Positions 30,372 to 37,935 of a stretch of 64,000 bases of DNA are shown one piece after another. A program made the position numbers and the translations under genes. How positions within the stretch are numbered: position 1 is the first letter of the stretch; each line of letters begins with the position of its first letter. Origin of the DNA: CAWGUU01 sp963825765 (lineage in GTDB: Bacteria; Actinomycetota; Acidimicrobiia; Acidimicrobiales; AC-14); NCBI GenBank assembly GCA_963825765.1, contig CAWGUU010000014.1:248001-312000 (forward strand), read 5' to 3'. The notes below the pieces were generated by a model. It was not told the DNA's origin, searched no databases, and was given only the letters and a program-made list of their open reading frames with translations.

Positions 30372-31190
30372 TTACCGGCGGAGGTTGCCCAGCAGCCGCA
30401 GCAGCTCCAGGTACAGCCAGACCAGGGTGACGAGAAGGCCGAAGGCGCCGAACCACTCCATGTACTTGGGCGCTCCGGCCGCGGCCCCCCGCTCGATGAA
30501 GTCGAAGTCGAGGACGAGGTTCATGGCCGCGATGCCGACGATGACCAGGCTGAAGAGGATCGCCAACGGGCCGCCGTCGTTCAGGAACGACACGCGGACG
30601 CCGAACAGGCTGAGGACCATGGCGATCAGGTACACGACGAAGACGGCCCCGGTGGCACAGATGATGCCCGTCCGCAGCTTGTCGGTGACCTTGATGACGC
30701 GCGTGCCGTAGAGGAACAGCATGATCGACAGCACACCCACCGTCAGGCCCACTGCCTGGAGGACGATGCCGTTCCACTGCGCCTCGTACACGTGCGAGAT
30801 GGCGCCGAGCGCGAGGCCCTCGAGCAGGGCGTACAGCGGGCTCGTGAACCGGGCCAGCTTGGGCTTGAAGATGGTGAGGATGGCGACGCCGAGCGCTGCC
30901 AGGAGCGGAATCAGCAGCCAGCCGGGGAAGTTCACCTCTCCCCCGACCGTCTTCACCTGGACCCAGCCGACACCGCCACCCATCAGCAGGATCACCAGCA
31001 GGACGGCGGTGGCGCTGACCGTGCCGCCGATGGTCATGGCCTGGTAGCCGGTGGGGGGCCTCGTGGGTGTCCACGGCGAGACGGTGTCGTCGACCGGCGG
31101 CCGGCTGTCGATGCCGACGGCCGCCGCCTGGGCGGCGCGGGTCTCCCGTTCGAAGATCTTGTCGTTCAGTGCCGGGTTCCCGGAACGCAT
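30372..31190 (-). CDS. Bax inhibitor-1/YccA family membrane protein
   Basis: ATG 31190 (MRSGNPALNDKIFERE) is the family-typical start; the frame extends to 31229 without conservation. The 272-residue protein has a soluble N-terminus of about 60 residues and seven transmembrane helices, with the conserved ALLEGLALGAISHVYE segment and the C-terminal FGLLVTLVWLYLELLRLLGNL. BI-1 proteins form pH-sensitive calcium leak channels in some bacteria; the actinobacterial branch (the MRSxNP N-terminus) is uncharacterised. It is divergent from the HAD gene across 99 bases. Confidence 0.9.
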   Translation of the reverse strand: MRSGNPALNDKIFERETRAAQAAAVGIDSRPPVDDTVSPWTPTRPPTGYQAMTIGGTVSATAVLLVILLMGGGVGWVQVKTVGGEVNFPGWLLIPLLAALGVAILTIFKPKLARFTSPLYALLEGLALGAISHVYEAQWNGIVLQAVGLTVGVLSIMLFLYGTRVIKVTDKLRTGIICATGAVFVVYLIAMVLSLFGVRVSFLNDGGPLAILFSLVIVGIAAMNLVLDFDFIERGAAAGAPKYMEWFGAFGLLVTLVWLYLELLRLLGNLRR

Positions 31191-31289
31191 GGTCAGACCC
31201 TCCGATTGCGACCGTATGTCACGGCCCACAGCCTACGGCTTGGCGCACCGCTGCGCTGGTCGACGAGACCCTTCTACTGTCTGGCGTCG

Positions 31290-31991
31290 ATGACCATCCA
31301 GGCGGTCGTGTTCGACTGGGGCGGGACGCTGTCGGAGTTCGTCGACACCGAGCTGGTCGACGCCTGGCGGCTGGCCGCCCGACACCTGGCCCCGGACCGT
31401 GAGGACGAGCTCGTGGAGCGGATGCTGGCGGTGGAGGCCGCGTTCTGGGCCACGACTGCCAGCCACCAGCGCAGCGCCACCCTCGCCGACCTGCTGGCCG
31501 CCGCCACCGCCGACCTCGGCCTCGACGTCGCCGAGGCGCTGCTGGAGGAGGCCGCCGTCCGCCACCTCGACGCCTGGACCCCCCACGTCCGGCACGACCC
31601 CGACGCCCGCCCCACCCTGTTGGGCCTGCGCGCCGACGGGCTGCGGATCGGACTGCTGTCGAACACCCACTGGCCCCGGAGCTTCCACGAGCGGTTCCTC
31701 GAGCGTGACGGGCTGGCGGAGCTGATCGACGCCAGGCTCTACACCAGCGAGATGGAGTTCCAGAAACCCCACCCGTCCGCCTTCGTCGCCGTCCTCGACG
31801 CCCTCGGCGTCGCCGATGCCTCGACCGCCGTCTTCGTCGGCGACCGGCCGTGGGACGACATCTCGGGCGCCCGCAGCGTCGGCATGAGGACGGTGCTGCG
31901 GCCGAACCCGCTGGTCAACGAGCCGGGGCCCGACGCCGACGCCGAGATCGCGGCCCTCCCGGAGCTGCTGGACCTGGTCGCCGGCTGGTAG
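31290..31991 (+). CDS. HAD-superfamily hydrolase
   Basis: ATG 31290 starts MTIQAVVFDWGGTLSEF, HAD motif I with the nucleophile Asp (DWGGT: the acid/base position is Gly, Asp-x-Gly-Gly-Thr, as in some epoxide hydrolase-like HADs). Motif II is IGLLSNTHW, motif III the Lys in EFQKPHPSAF, motif IV VGDRPWDDISGA. The 233-residue size with an alpha-helical cap fits subfamily IA phosphatases or haloacid dehalogenases. With Trp-Gly replacing the usual second Asp, dephosphorylation may be altered; the substrate is unknown. Its end is 4 bases from the convergent cupredoxin gene. Confidence 0.88.
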   Translation: MTIQAVVFDWGGTLSEFVDTELVDAWRLAARHLAPDREDELVERMLAVEAAFWATTASHQRSATLADLLAAATADLGLDVAEALLEEAAVRHLDAWTPHVRHDPDARPTLLGLRADGLRIGLLSNTHWPRSFHERFLERDGLAELIDARLYTSEMEFQKPHPSAFVAVLDALGVADASTAVFVGDRPWDDISGARSVGMRTVLRPNPLVNEPGPDADAEIAALPELLDLVAGW

Positions 31992-31995
31992 CGGC

Positions 31996-32454
31996 TCAGC
32001 GGACCGTGACGACCCCTCGCATGCCGTAGTCCCAATGGCCGGGCAGGTGGCAACCGAACTGCACCGAACCCGAGGCCGGGAATGTGAACGTGGTCGTGCG
32101 GGTCGCCCGGGCCGGCACCGACACCTCGCCCGGCCGGTCCTCGTGCCATGGCTCGGTCCCAAGCTCGTGGCGCTCCTGCACGCCCTCGTCGCCGACGATC
32201 AGCTCGTGGGCGATGGGGTCGAGGTTGTGGACCACGAACCGGACCGTCGCCCCCGGCCGCGCCCGGACCTCGGTCGGCGTGAACTTCGAGTAGCGGACGG
32301 TCAGCTCGACGGTGTCGTCGACAACGGGTGTTGGGGGCGGGCCGGCCTGGGCCGCTCCCCCGCAGCCGGCCAGCAGGACGAGGACCAAGAGCCCCAGTCC
32401 TGCCGGCACCAGCCGCCGGGGTCCCAGTCCTGCCGGGACCAGCCGACTGGTCAT
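31996..32454 (-). CDS. Cupredoxin-like lipoprotein
   Basis: ATG 32454 overlaps the DUF2330 gene's stop (ATGA). The 152-residue protein has a lipoprotein signal with lipobox VLLAGC and a tether. The mature domain is a cupredoxin: VRYSKFTPTEVRARPGATV, VHNLDPIAHELIVGD with His ligand, and the C-terminal copper loop FGCHLPGHWDYGMRG supplying Cys, His and Met. It should bind one type I copper and carry electrons or copper outside the membrane. The signal peptide contains two 10-residue repeats (LVPAGLGPRR, LVPAGLGLLV) from a 30-bp DNA duplication at 32391-32450. Confidence 0.85.
   Translation of the reverse strand: MTSRLVPAGLGPRRLVPAGLGLLVLVLLAGCGGAAQAGPPPTPVVDDTVELTVRYSKFTPTEVRARPGATVRFVVHNLDPIAHELIVGDEGVQERHELGTEPWHEDRPGEVSVPARATRTTTFTFPASGSVQFGCHLPGHWDYGMRGVVTVR
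32391..32450. repeat. 30-bp tandem duplication in a signal-peptide region
   Basis: Two 30-base units (32391-32420, 32421-32450) share CCCAGTCCTGCCGG-ACCAGCCG with one or two differences in the first 25 bases. They encode the N-region and start of the hydrophobic core of the cupredoxin lipoprotein's signal peptide; the insertion keeps frame. Confidence 0.85.
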
Positions 32455-33536
32455 CGCCGGCGGCCGGCCACGGCCAGGGCTCCGGCCACCGCCAGCGCCG
32501 CTACCACGCCGAGGCTCACGAGTCCGGCCACCACCGCGCCGGTCGGGAACCGGTTGGGGACGTCGCCCTCCACGACGCCGGTGCCGGTCCCGGTGCCGAC
32601 CAGCTCGGAGCCTTCGAGGCCGGCTGCCAGGCGGGACGGCTTGTCGGCGCCGGAGACGTCGACCGCGAGGTCGTAGGTCAGCTCGCCGGGGGCGGCGTCG
32701 ACCCGGAGGAACGACAGGTACATCGACTCGGGCACCCACTCCATGCCTCTGTCGGAGCGCAGGTCGGCCAGCAGCGACTTCGACGCCTGGCCCTGGCGCT
32801 CCACGATCAGGCCGGGAGCGTCCTTCCCGGGCAGGAGCGCCGGCTTGCGCTCGGTCAGCAGGAACACGTCGGCGTCGATGCGCTCGGCCGGCTGGCGGCC
32901 CAGGCCGAGGATCCGCAGCGGGACCCACGGGTTGTCGGTGGGGATGGTGAGGTGGACCGGAGTGCCGTCGCCGAGGTTGACGCCCTTGGCCTGGGCGGCG
33001 TCGGCGTCGAAGCGGGCGGCCATGAAGATCTGGCTGCGCCGGGCGTAGAAGTCGAGGACCTCGGGGGCGTCGGGGCTCAGCAGGAAGCCGTTGGCGGTCG
33101 CCCACTCGCCCACCGACTCGGCCCCGCCCCGCAGCACGGTGATGTCCAATGCGTCGATGCGGGCCTCCAGCAGCACCTCGGCCGGCGCCGCCGCGGCGAC
33201 TGAGCGGAAGCTGTCCGCGGCCAGCTCGGCCCGCGGCGGGCGCACTTCGCGCACCAGCCGCTGCAGGGTCCAGTCGCCCCCCTTGTCGACGGCCGTCGGC
33301 ACGCCCGGCAGGGGGATGATCGAGCCGAACGCCCCGCCCGTGCCGGCGAACTCGAAGGCGGTCACGTAGTGCTCGATGCCTCCGGCGTAGGCCGCCAGCG
33401 TGGTGGTGCGCGTCAGGTTCACCGAGCCGTTGGGGCTGAGCAGCCCACCACAGGCAAGGGCCGGCGTGGCCGCCGCCAACACCATGCCGAACACAACTGC
33501 TGGACCGGCAACAAGGGTGAGAAGGAACCGTCGCAT
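32451..33536 (-). CDS. DUF2330-family exported protein
   Basis: ATG 33536 (MRRFLLTLVAGPAVVFG) is the start of the signal peptide; 13 codons upstream in frame are not conserved. After cleavage near PALA the mature chain begins CGGLLSPNGSVNL, the hallmark CGG of DUF2330 proteins. The 361-residue protein has a large beta-rich ectodomain (about 27-325) and a C-terminal transmembrane helix (about 332-354) with basic end AGRRR. The family is uncharacterised; some members sit with lipoproteins and copper proteins, as here. It is coupled by ATGA overlap to the cupredoxin gene, so the two are likely partners. Confidence 0.85.
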   Translation of the reverse strand: MRRFLLTLVAGPAVVFGMVLAAATPALACGGLLSPNGSVNLTRTTTLAAYAGGIEHYVTAFEFAGTGGAFGSIIPLPGVPTAVDKGGDWTLQRLVREVRPPRAELAADSFRSVAAAAPAEVLLEARIDALDITVLRGGAESVGEWATANGFLLSPDAPEVLDFYARRSQIFMAARFDADAAQAKGVNLGDGTPVHLTIPTDNPWVPLRILGLGRQPAERIDADVFLLTERKPALLPGKDAPGLIVERQGQASKSLLADLRSDRGMEWVPESMYLSFLRVDAAPGELTYDLAVDVSGADKPSRLAAGLEGSELVGTGTGTGVVEGDVPNRFPTGAVVAGLVSLGVVAALAVAGALAVAGRRR

Positions 33537-33627
33537 CGTCGACCTCCCGTCGAGCGTTCTGCCGGTTCGACGCACCGGGCGGCGCGGTGAGTTCCCGCCC
33601 GTAGCCTCTGCCCATGAGATTTCGACA

Positions 33628-34596
33628 GTGAGATATCGCGAGATCGGCGGGGCCAGGGTGTCGGTCGTCGGCCTGGGGACGTGGCAGTTCGGGTCGGCGG
33701 AGTGGGGCTACGGCGACGCCTACGCCGAGGGCGAGGCGATGGCGATCGTGGCCCGGGCCCTCGACCTGGGCGTCAACCTGATCGACACCGCCGAGGTCTA
33801 CGGAGGCGGGCGGTCGGAACGCGTCGTCGGCCGGGCAATTTCCGGCCGGCGGGACGAGGCGTTCCTCGCCACCAAGGTGTGGCCGGTGGTCCCGCCCGTG
33901 GCGTCGATCGTGGAGCGCAAGGGCAGGGCCAGCGCCGAACGGCTGGGGATCGAGACCCTCGACCTCTACCAGGTGCACTGGCCGAATCCGCTGGTGCCGC
34001 TGCGCTCGACGATGGCAGGGATGCGACGCCTGCAGGACGCCGGCGTCGTGCGCCACGTCGGCGTCAGCAACTTCTCCCGCGACCGGTGGCAGGCGGCCGA
34101 GGAGGCCCTGGGGGCACCGGTGCTGTCGAACCAGGTCCGCTACAGCCTCGTGTCCCGCAAGCCCGAGGGCGACCTGCTGGCCTACGCCGCGGCCACTGAT
34201 CGGCTGGTGATCGCCTACAGCCCCCTGGCCCAGGGCCTGCTGAGCGGGAAGTACAGCGCCTCGAACCGGCCGACGTCGCCGATCCGGCTGGCCAGCCCCC
34301 GGTTCCTACCCGAGAACCTCGACCGGGCCGCGCAGCTCCTCCGCACCCTTGCGGCCGTCGCCGCCGTCCACGACGCCACGTCGGCCCAGGTGGCGCTGGC
34401 GTGGATCCTCCGCCGGCCCAACACCGTGGTCATCCCCGGTGCCCGCACCGTCGAGCAGCTCGAGGCCAACGTCGCCGCCGCCGAGCTCGACCTCACCGAT
34501 GCCGAGGACGCCGTGCTCACCGCCGCCGCCGACGCCTTCCACCCGGCGTCGGTCGTGAGGGCGATCCCCAGCCTCTTGCGACGGCCAATCTTCTGA
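33628..34596 (+). CDS. Aldo/keto reductase
   Basis: GTG 33628 (VRYREIGGARVSVVGLGTWQ) is the family start; the long frame from 33400 reads antisense to the DUF2330 gene. The 322-residue TIM barrel has the catalytic tetrad: Asp and Tyr in NLIDTAEVYGGGRSE, Lys in FLATKVWP, His in YQVHWPN. NADPH-binding residues lie in IPGARTVEQLEANVAA near the C-terminus. It reduces carbonyls; the substrate is not predictable. An out-of-frame ATG 33615 is followed by a stop five codons later. The gene is divergent from DUF2330 by 91 bases. Confidence 0.92.
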   Translation: MRYREIGGARVSVVGLGTWQFGSAEWGYGDAYAEGEAMAIVARALDLGVNLIDTAEVYGGGRSERVVGRAISGRRDEAFLATKVWPVVPPVASIVERKGRASAERLGIETLDLYQVHWPNPLVPLRSTMAGMRRLQDAGVVRHVGVSNFSRDRWQAAEEALGAPVLSNQVRYSLVSRKPEGDLLAYAAATDRLVIAYSPLAQGLLSGKYSASNRPTSPIRLASPRFLPENLDRAAQLLRTLAAVAAVHDATSAQVALAWILRRPNTVVIPGARTVEQLEANVAAAELDLTDAEDAVLTAAADAFHPASVVRAIPSLLRRPIF

Positions 34597-34630
34597 GGCA
34601 GGGCAGCCTCGTGAGTGGGGAGCTCGAGCG

Positions 34631-35293
34631 CTACCGGGCGGCCCGGGTGTCGATCTTGGCGGCGATGTCGCGCGCCGCGTCCGGGGTGAGCTGGCCGAGG
34701 AAGTTGGCGGCCGCGAACACGTCGACGACCTTGCCCCGCCGCCACACGTAGACGGAGTGGTCGGTCTGGGCGTCGCCGCGCGCCACCTTGAACAGCACCC
34801 CGGGCAACGCCTGGTCGCCGACGGGGGGGACGGGCAGCTCGGTGACCGCAACCACCTTGGCCTGGCCCGTGGCCCGGTAGCTCTTGACCAGGATGTCGCG
34901 GATCAGGGGAAGCGCCCCCTCGGCGCCGGCGGCATCCTTGAACAGCAGGGCAAGGGTGCCGGCCAAGTCGGAATCGCCGGCCGCCTTGTGCTCGTAGGTG
35001 ACTGCCTGGCAACCGATCAGGCCACGGGTCTCGATGTCCTTGGCCAGCTTCTTCTCGACGTCGTCCGTGGGGCGGAAGCAGGCCGCAGCGGTGTCCTCGG
35101 TCTGGCGTCGCAGCTCGCCGAAGCCGTCGGGCAGGTCGCCGGACGCAACCGCGTAGGGCTCGAGGTCGACGATCGACACCGTCTGCCCCGACGGCCCGGA
35201 GCCGGACTCGTCACCGCCGCCCCCGCACGCGGCCGTCGGCAGGCCCACGACGACGGCGAACGCGACGGCCACCACAAACCGGTGCCGCGTCAT
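34631..35293 (-). CDS. Exported lipoprotein, unknown
   Basis: ATG 35293 is preceded by GGAGGG at 6 bases; the 220-residue protein begins MTRHRFVVAVAFAVVVG. The lipobox is PTAAC (Cys about residue 23), then a Gly/Ser-rich tether. The mature domain of about 180 residues has two cysteines (AACFRPTD, IGCQAVTYE), probably a disulfide, and the pattern DLEPYAVASGDLPDGF common in secreted actinobacterial proteins that bear a low-complexity N-terminus. It ends just beyond the convergent aldo/keto reductase. It follows thiH by 37 bases on the same strand, so may be cotranscribed, though no thiamine role is evident. Confidence 0.75.
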   Translation of the reverse strand: MTRHRFVVAVAFAVVVGLPTAACGGGGDESGSGPSGQTVSIVDLEPYAVASGDLPDGFGELRRQTEDTAAACFRPTDDVEKKLAKDIETRGLIGCQAVTYEHKAAGDSDLAGTLALLFKDAAGAEGALPLIRDILVKSYRATGQAKVVAVTELPVPPVGDQALPGVLFKVARGDAQTDHSVYVWRRGKVVDVFAAANFLGQLTPDAARDIAAKIDTRAAR

Positions 35294-35330
35294 GCCCAAC
35301 CCTCCTGCCTCACGTCCGACCCTGCCTGGC

Positions 35331-36512
35331 TCATGTCCCACCAGTCTGCCGGCGGGCGCCCAGTGTGTCCTTCCAGACCGCTTCGTACCCTGCCGCCCGG
35401 AGCATGGCCGCCACCTCGGACGGCGAGCGGTCGTCCGCCACCTCGAACTGCGGCTCGGCGTCGGACGCGGCGGCGTAGCCACCGGGCTCGGTGTGGGACC
35501 CGGCCGACATCGTCGTCACCCCCAGGCGGAAGAGGCCGTCGCGGAACCCCGCCGCCTCCCGCGTCGACAGCGAGATGCCCACCGCCGGCAGGCACAGGCG
35601 GAGGGCACACAGCACCTGCACCAGCTCGGCGTCGGTGACCGGGCGGACGGCGCGGAAGTCGCCGGCCGCCGGCCGCAGCCGGGGCAGGGAGATCGTCACC
35701 TCGCACCGCCACCACCGCCGCAGCAGGGCCGAGGCGTGGGCGCCGACGGCCAGCACCTCCCGCCGCCAGTCGGGATCCAGGCCGAGCAGGGCCCCGATCC
35801 CCAGGCTGCGCATGCCCGCCTCCGCCCCCCGGTCGGGCCCGGCCAGGCGCCAGTCGTAGTTGCGCTTCTTGCCCTTGAGGTGGGCGGACTCGTAGGCGCC
35901 GCGGTCGTAGGTCTCCTGGTAGACGACGAGGCCCTCGCAGCCGGCCTCGACGAGGCGCCGGTAGGTGGCGACGTCCCACACCTGGACCTCCACCGACAAC
36001 GACGGCACGACCGGCGCCAGGGCCCGGACGCAGTCGACCAGGTAGTCCTTCGACACGATGCGGGCGTGCTCCCCCGCCACCAGCAGCACGTGGCGGAAGC
36101 CGCGGGCGGCCAGCGCCGTGCCCTCGGCCACGACCTCGTCGACGGAGAGGGTGCGGCGGACGATGTCGTTGCCGGCCGAGAAACCGCAGTACGTGCACGT
36201 CGACACGCACTCGTTCGACAGGTAGAGAGGAGCGAACAGCCGCACCACCCGGCCGAAGCGCTGGACGGTGGCCGTGGCCGCCGCCCCGGCCAGGTCTTCC
36301 AGCCGCTCGCCCGCGGCCGGCGACAGCAGCACAGCCAGGTCGGCGAGCGACCGCCGGGGCGTGCGCAGGGCGCGTTCCACGTCGGCGACGGTGGCGGAGG
36401 CCGCCAGCGCGATGAGCCCGTCGAGATCGGTGGCCAGTAGGTCGGCGGCTGCGGTCCCCGGCGGCACCCCGCCGGCGACGCCGACTCCGATCGGCACGTC
36501 GACCGCGGTCAC
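35331..36512 (-). CDS. thiH: 2-iminoacetate synthase ThiH
   Basis: ThiH is a radical SAM enzyme that splits tyrosine to give dehydroglycine for the thiazole ring. GTG 36512 overlaps the thiG stop (GTGA), so I discard the longer frame. The 393-residue protein shows the radical SAM cluster motif CVSTCTYCGF (CxxxCxxC, about 95-104), LLVAGEHARIVS, the ThiH-typical VYQETYDRGAYESAHLKGKK and the C-terminal LRLCLPAVGISLSTRE and TTMSAGSHTEPGGYA. Use of ThiH rather than ThiO is usual in anaerobes and many proteobacteria, less so in aerobic actinobacteria. Under the TPP riboswitch upstream of thiG. Confidence 0.94.
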   Translation of the reverse strand: MTAVDVPIGVGVAGGVPPGTAAADLLATDLDGLIALAASATVADVERALRTPRRSLADLAVLLSPAAGERLEDLAGAAATATVQRFGRVVRLFAPLYLSNECVSTCTYCGFSAGNDIVRRTLSVDEVVAEGTALAARGFRHVLLVAGEHARIVSKDYLVDCVRALAPVVPSLSVEVQVWDVATYRRLVEAGCEGLVVYQETYDRGAYESAHLKGKKRNYDWRLAGPDRGAEAGMRSLGIGALLGLDPDWRREVLAVGAHASALLRRWWRCEVTISLPRLRPAAGDFRAVRPVTDAELVQVLCALRLCLPAVGISLSTREAAGFRDGLFRLGVTTMSAGSHTEPGGYAAASDAEPQFEVADDRSPSEVAAMLRAAGYEAVWKDTLGARRQTGGT

Positions 36513-37309
36513 GACAGGAAACCGGTCAAGGGCGACGAGGCGTCGGCCCGCCGGCCGGCCGCCGGCAGCCCGGCCACGTAACCGCGCCGGCCGGCTTCGA
36601 CCGCCAGGCGGAAGGCGGCGGCCATGCCCACCGGGTCGCCGGCGGTGCCGATGGCGGTGTTGACCAGCACGGCGTCGGCCCCCATCTCCAGGGCCTCGGC
36701 GGCCTGCGACGGCGCCCCGATGCCGGCGTCGACGACCACGGGCACCAGCGACTGCTCGATGATGATCTCCAGTGCCCCCTTGGTGCGCAGGCCCTGGTTC
36801 GACCCGATCCACGAGCCCAGGGGCATCACCGTGGCGCACCCGACCTCCTCCAGCCGCTTGCACAGCACGGGGTCGGCATTGACGTAGGGCAGCACCGTGA
36901 AGCCGTCGGCACACAGGACCTCGGCCGCCTTCAGGGTCTCCACAGGGTCGGGCAGCAGGTAGCGGGGCTCGGGCGTGATCTCCAGCTTGATCCACGTGGG
37001 CAGGCCGGCGGCCCGGGCCAGGCGGGCCAGGCGCACCGCCTCCTCGGCGTCGTCGGCGCCGCTGGTGTTGGTGAGCAGCAGGATCCTCTCTGGGTCGATC
37101 GCGTCGAGGATGTCGCCGTCGGCCGCCCCCGGGTCCACCCGACGCAGGGCGACCGTGACCATCTCCGTCCCCGACGCCTCGATCGCGCCCCGCAGGGCGG
37201 CGTTGGAGGGGAACTTCCCGGTGCCGAGGAACAGCCGCGACCCGAACTCCCGGCCCGCAATCACCAGAGGATCTGCGACCAGCGGATCTGCGACCAGCGA
37301 ATCTCCCAA
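36509..37309 (-). CDS. thiG: Thiazole synthase ThiG
   Basis: ThiG builds the thiazole phosphate from DXP, ThiS-thiocarboxylate and dehydroglycine. The barrel's motifs are GREFGSRLFLGTGKFPS, VTVALRRVDPG, LLTNTSGADDAEEAVRLARL, WIKLEITPEPRYLLPDP with the Schiff-base Lys, GCATVMPLGSWIGSNQG, VPVVVDAGIGAPSQAAEAL and DAVLVNTAIG. The ATG at 37336 lies inside the conserved GGTAATGC of the TPP aptamer and cannot be the start. TTG 37309 has AGGGAG 10 bases upstream; GTG 37318 is the alternative. A 15-bp direct repeat encodes LVADPLVADP just after it. Coupled to thiH. Confidence 0.93.
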   Translation of the reverse strand: MGDSLVADPLVADPLVIAGREFGSRLFLGTGKFPSNAALRGAIEASGTEMVTVALRRVDPGAADGDILDAIDPERILLLTNTSGADDAEEAVRLARLARAAGLPTWIKLEITPEPRYLLPDPVETLKAAEVLCADGFTVLPYVNADPVLCKRLEEVGCATVMPLGSWIGSNQGLRTKGALEIIIEQSLVPVVVDAGIGAPSQAAEALEMGADAVLVNTAIGTAGDPVGMAAAFRLAVEAGRRGYVAGLPAAGRRADASSPLTGFLS

Positions 37310-37318
37310 ACGTCCCAC

Positions 37319-37401
37319 GCTCCCTAGGCCCCGCATTACCGGGTTGGTCGAGAGGGTCGCAGGCTGCTCGTGCCCGCCTCTCAGCCCGGCGCCCCGAGCT
37401 C
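37319..37401 (-). promoter_or_regulatory. TPP (THI-box) riboswitch
   Basis: Read on the minus strand the leader has, in order, the THI-box landmarks: AGCTCGGGGCGCC, GGGCTGAGAGG (CTGAGA at 37379-37384), a variable stem, GACCCTCTCGACC, AACCCGGTAATGCGGGG (GGTAATGC at 37333-37340) and CCTAGGGAGC. The closing P1 strand contains the AGGGAG ribosome site of thiG, so ligand binding should hide it and block translation. No separate terminator is visible. This fits control of thiG-thiH by thiamine diphosphate. Confidence 0.92.
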
Positions 37402-37428
37402 CCCTGCGTCAGCTTCTAACTTACTCCC

Positions 37429-37782
37429 GTGAAGTACTGGACCGTGGACGAGGCCCGTGCCTTCCTGCCCCGCCTGCGCCAGCTCGTCCTGCTCATCCGC
37501 CACACCGACCAGATGCGCAAGGGCCAGGTCGGGTCGTTCAACGGCGAGCGGTCACCCATCGTCGAGGCCCGGGAGGCGTTCGATGAGCTGCGGGAGAACG
37601 ACATCATCCTCCGTGACACCGAAACGGGGCTCATCGACTTCCACGCCAAGGGCGCCGACGGCGTCACCTACTTCCTGTGTTGGAGACTGGGGGAGGACGA
37701 ACTGGCCTGGTGGCACCTGCCCGACGAGGGCTTCCCCGGCCGCAAGCCCCTCCCCCGCGACCCGGAGCCGCCCACCACATGA
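37429..37782 (+). CDS. DUF2203 family protein
   Basis: GTG 37429 starts MKYWTVDEARAFLPRLRQLV (the first residue is formyl-Met). The 117-residue protein is alpha-helical at first (to about 70) and ends with GVTYFLCWRLGEDELAWWHLPDEGFPGRKPL, the strongly conserved DUF2203 C-terminal signature. The family is small, cytosolic and uncharacterised. Divergent from the TPP riboswitch/thiG unit by 27 bases from the aptamer end. Followed by a 30-codon membrane ORF eight bases on. Confidence 0.9.
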   Translation: MKYWTVDEARAFLPRLRQLVLLIRHTDQMRKGQVGSFNGERSPIVEAREAFDELRENDIILRDTETGLIDFHAKGADGVTYFLCWRLGEDELAWWHLPDEGFPGRKPLPRDPEPPTT

Positions 37783-37789
37783 ACGCCGC

Positions 37790-37882
37790 ATGAGCACCCG
37801 CAAGCTGATCATCGCCGCCCTCGTCTGCGGGCTGGTGATCCTGGCCGCCTTCGCCCTCCAGGTCACCCTGGCCACTCGCTGA
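37790..37882 (+). CDS. 30-residue single-pass membrane protein
   Basis: ATG 37790 opens MSTRKLIIAALVCGLVILAA and continues FALQVTLATR before TGA: a basic N-terminus followed by one clean transmembrane helix. It lies 7 bases after the DUF2203 stop and ends 53 bases before lpdA. Similar mini-membrane proteins are found in this position next to DUF2203 in related genomes only as my expectation; I cannot check. The codon pattern (GC-rich third positions) supports coding. Confidence 0.55.
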   Translation: MSTRKLIIAALVCGLVILAAFALQVTLATR

Positions 37883-37935
37883 CCGCTGCCGGTCGGAGGG
37901 CGAGCAGACCCCGGGCCGCCGGTAGGCTGCGTCCA

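Noticed and set aside
37319..37336. ATG 37336 as the start of thiG
   Set aside because: That ATG is part of the conserved TPP aptamer sequence GGTAATGC; TTG 37309 or GTG 37318 are more plausible.
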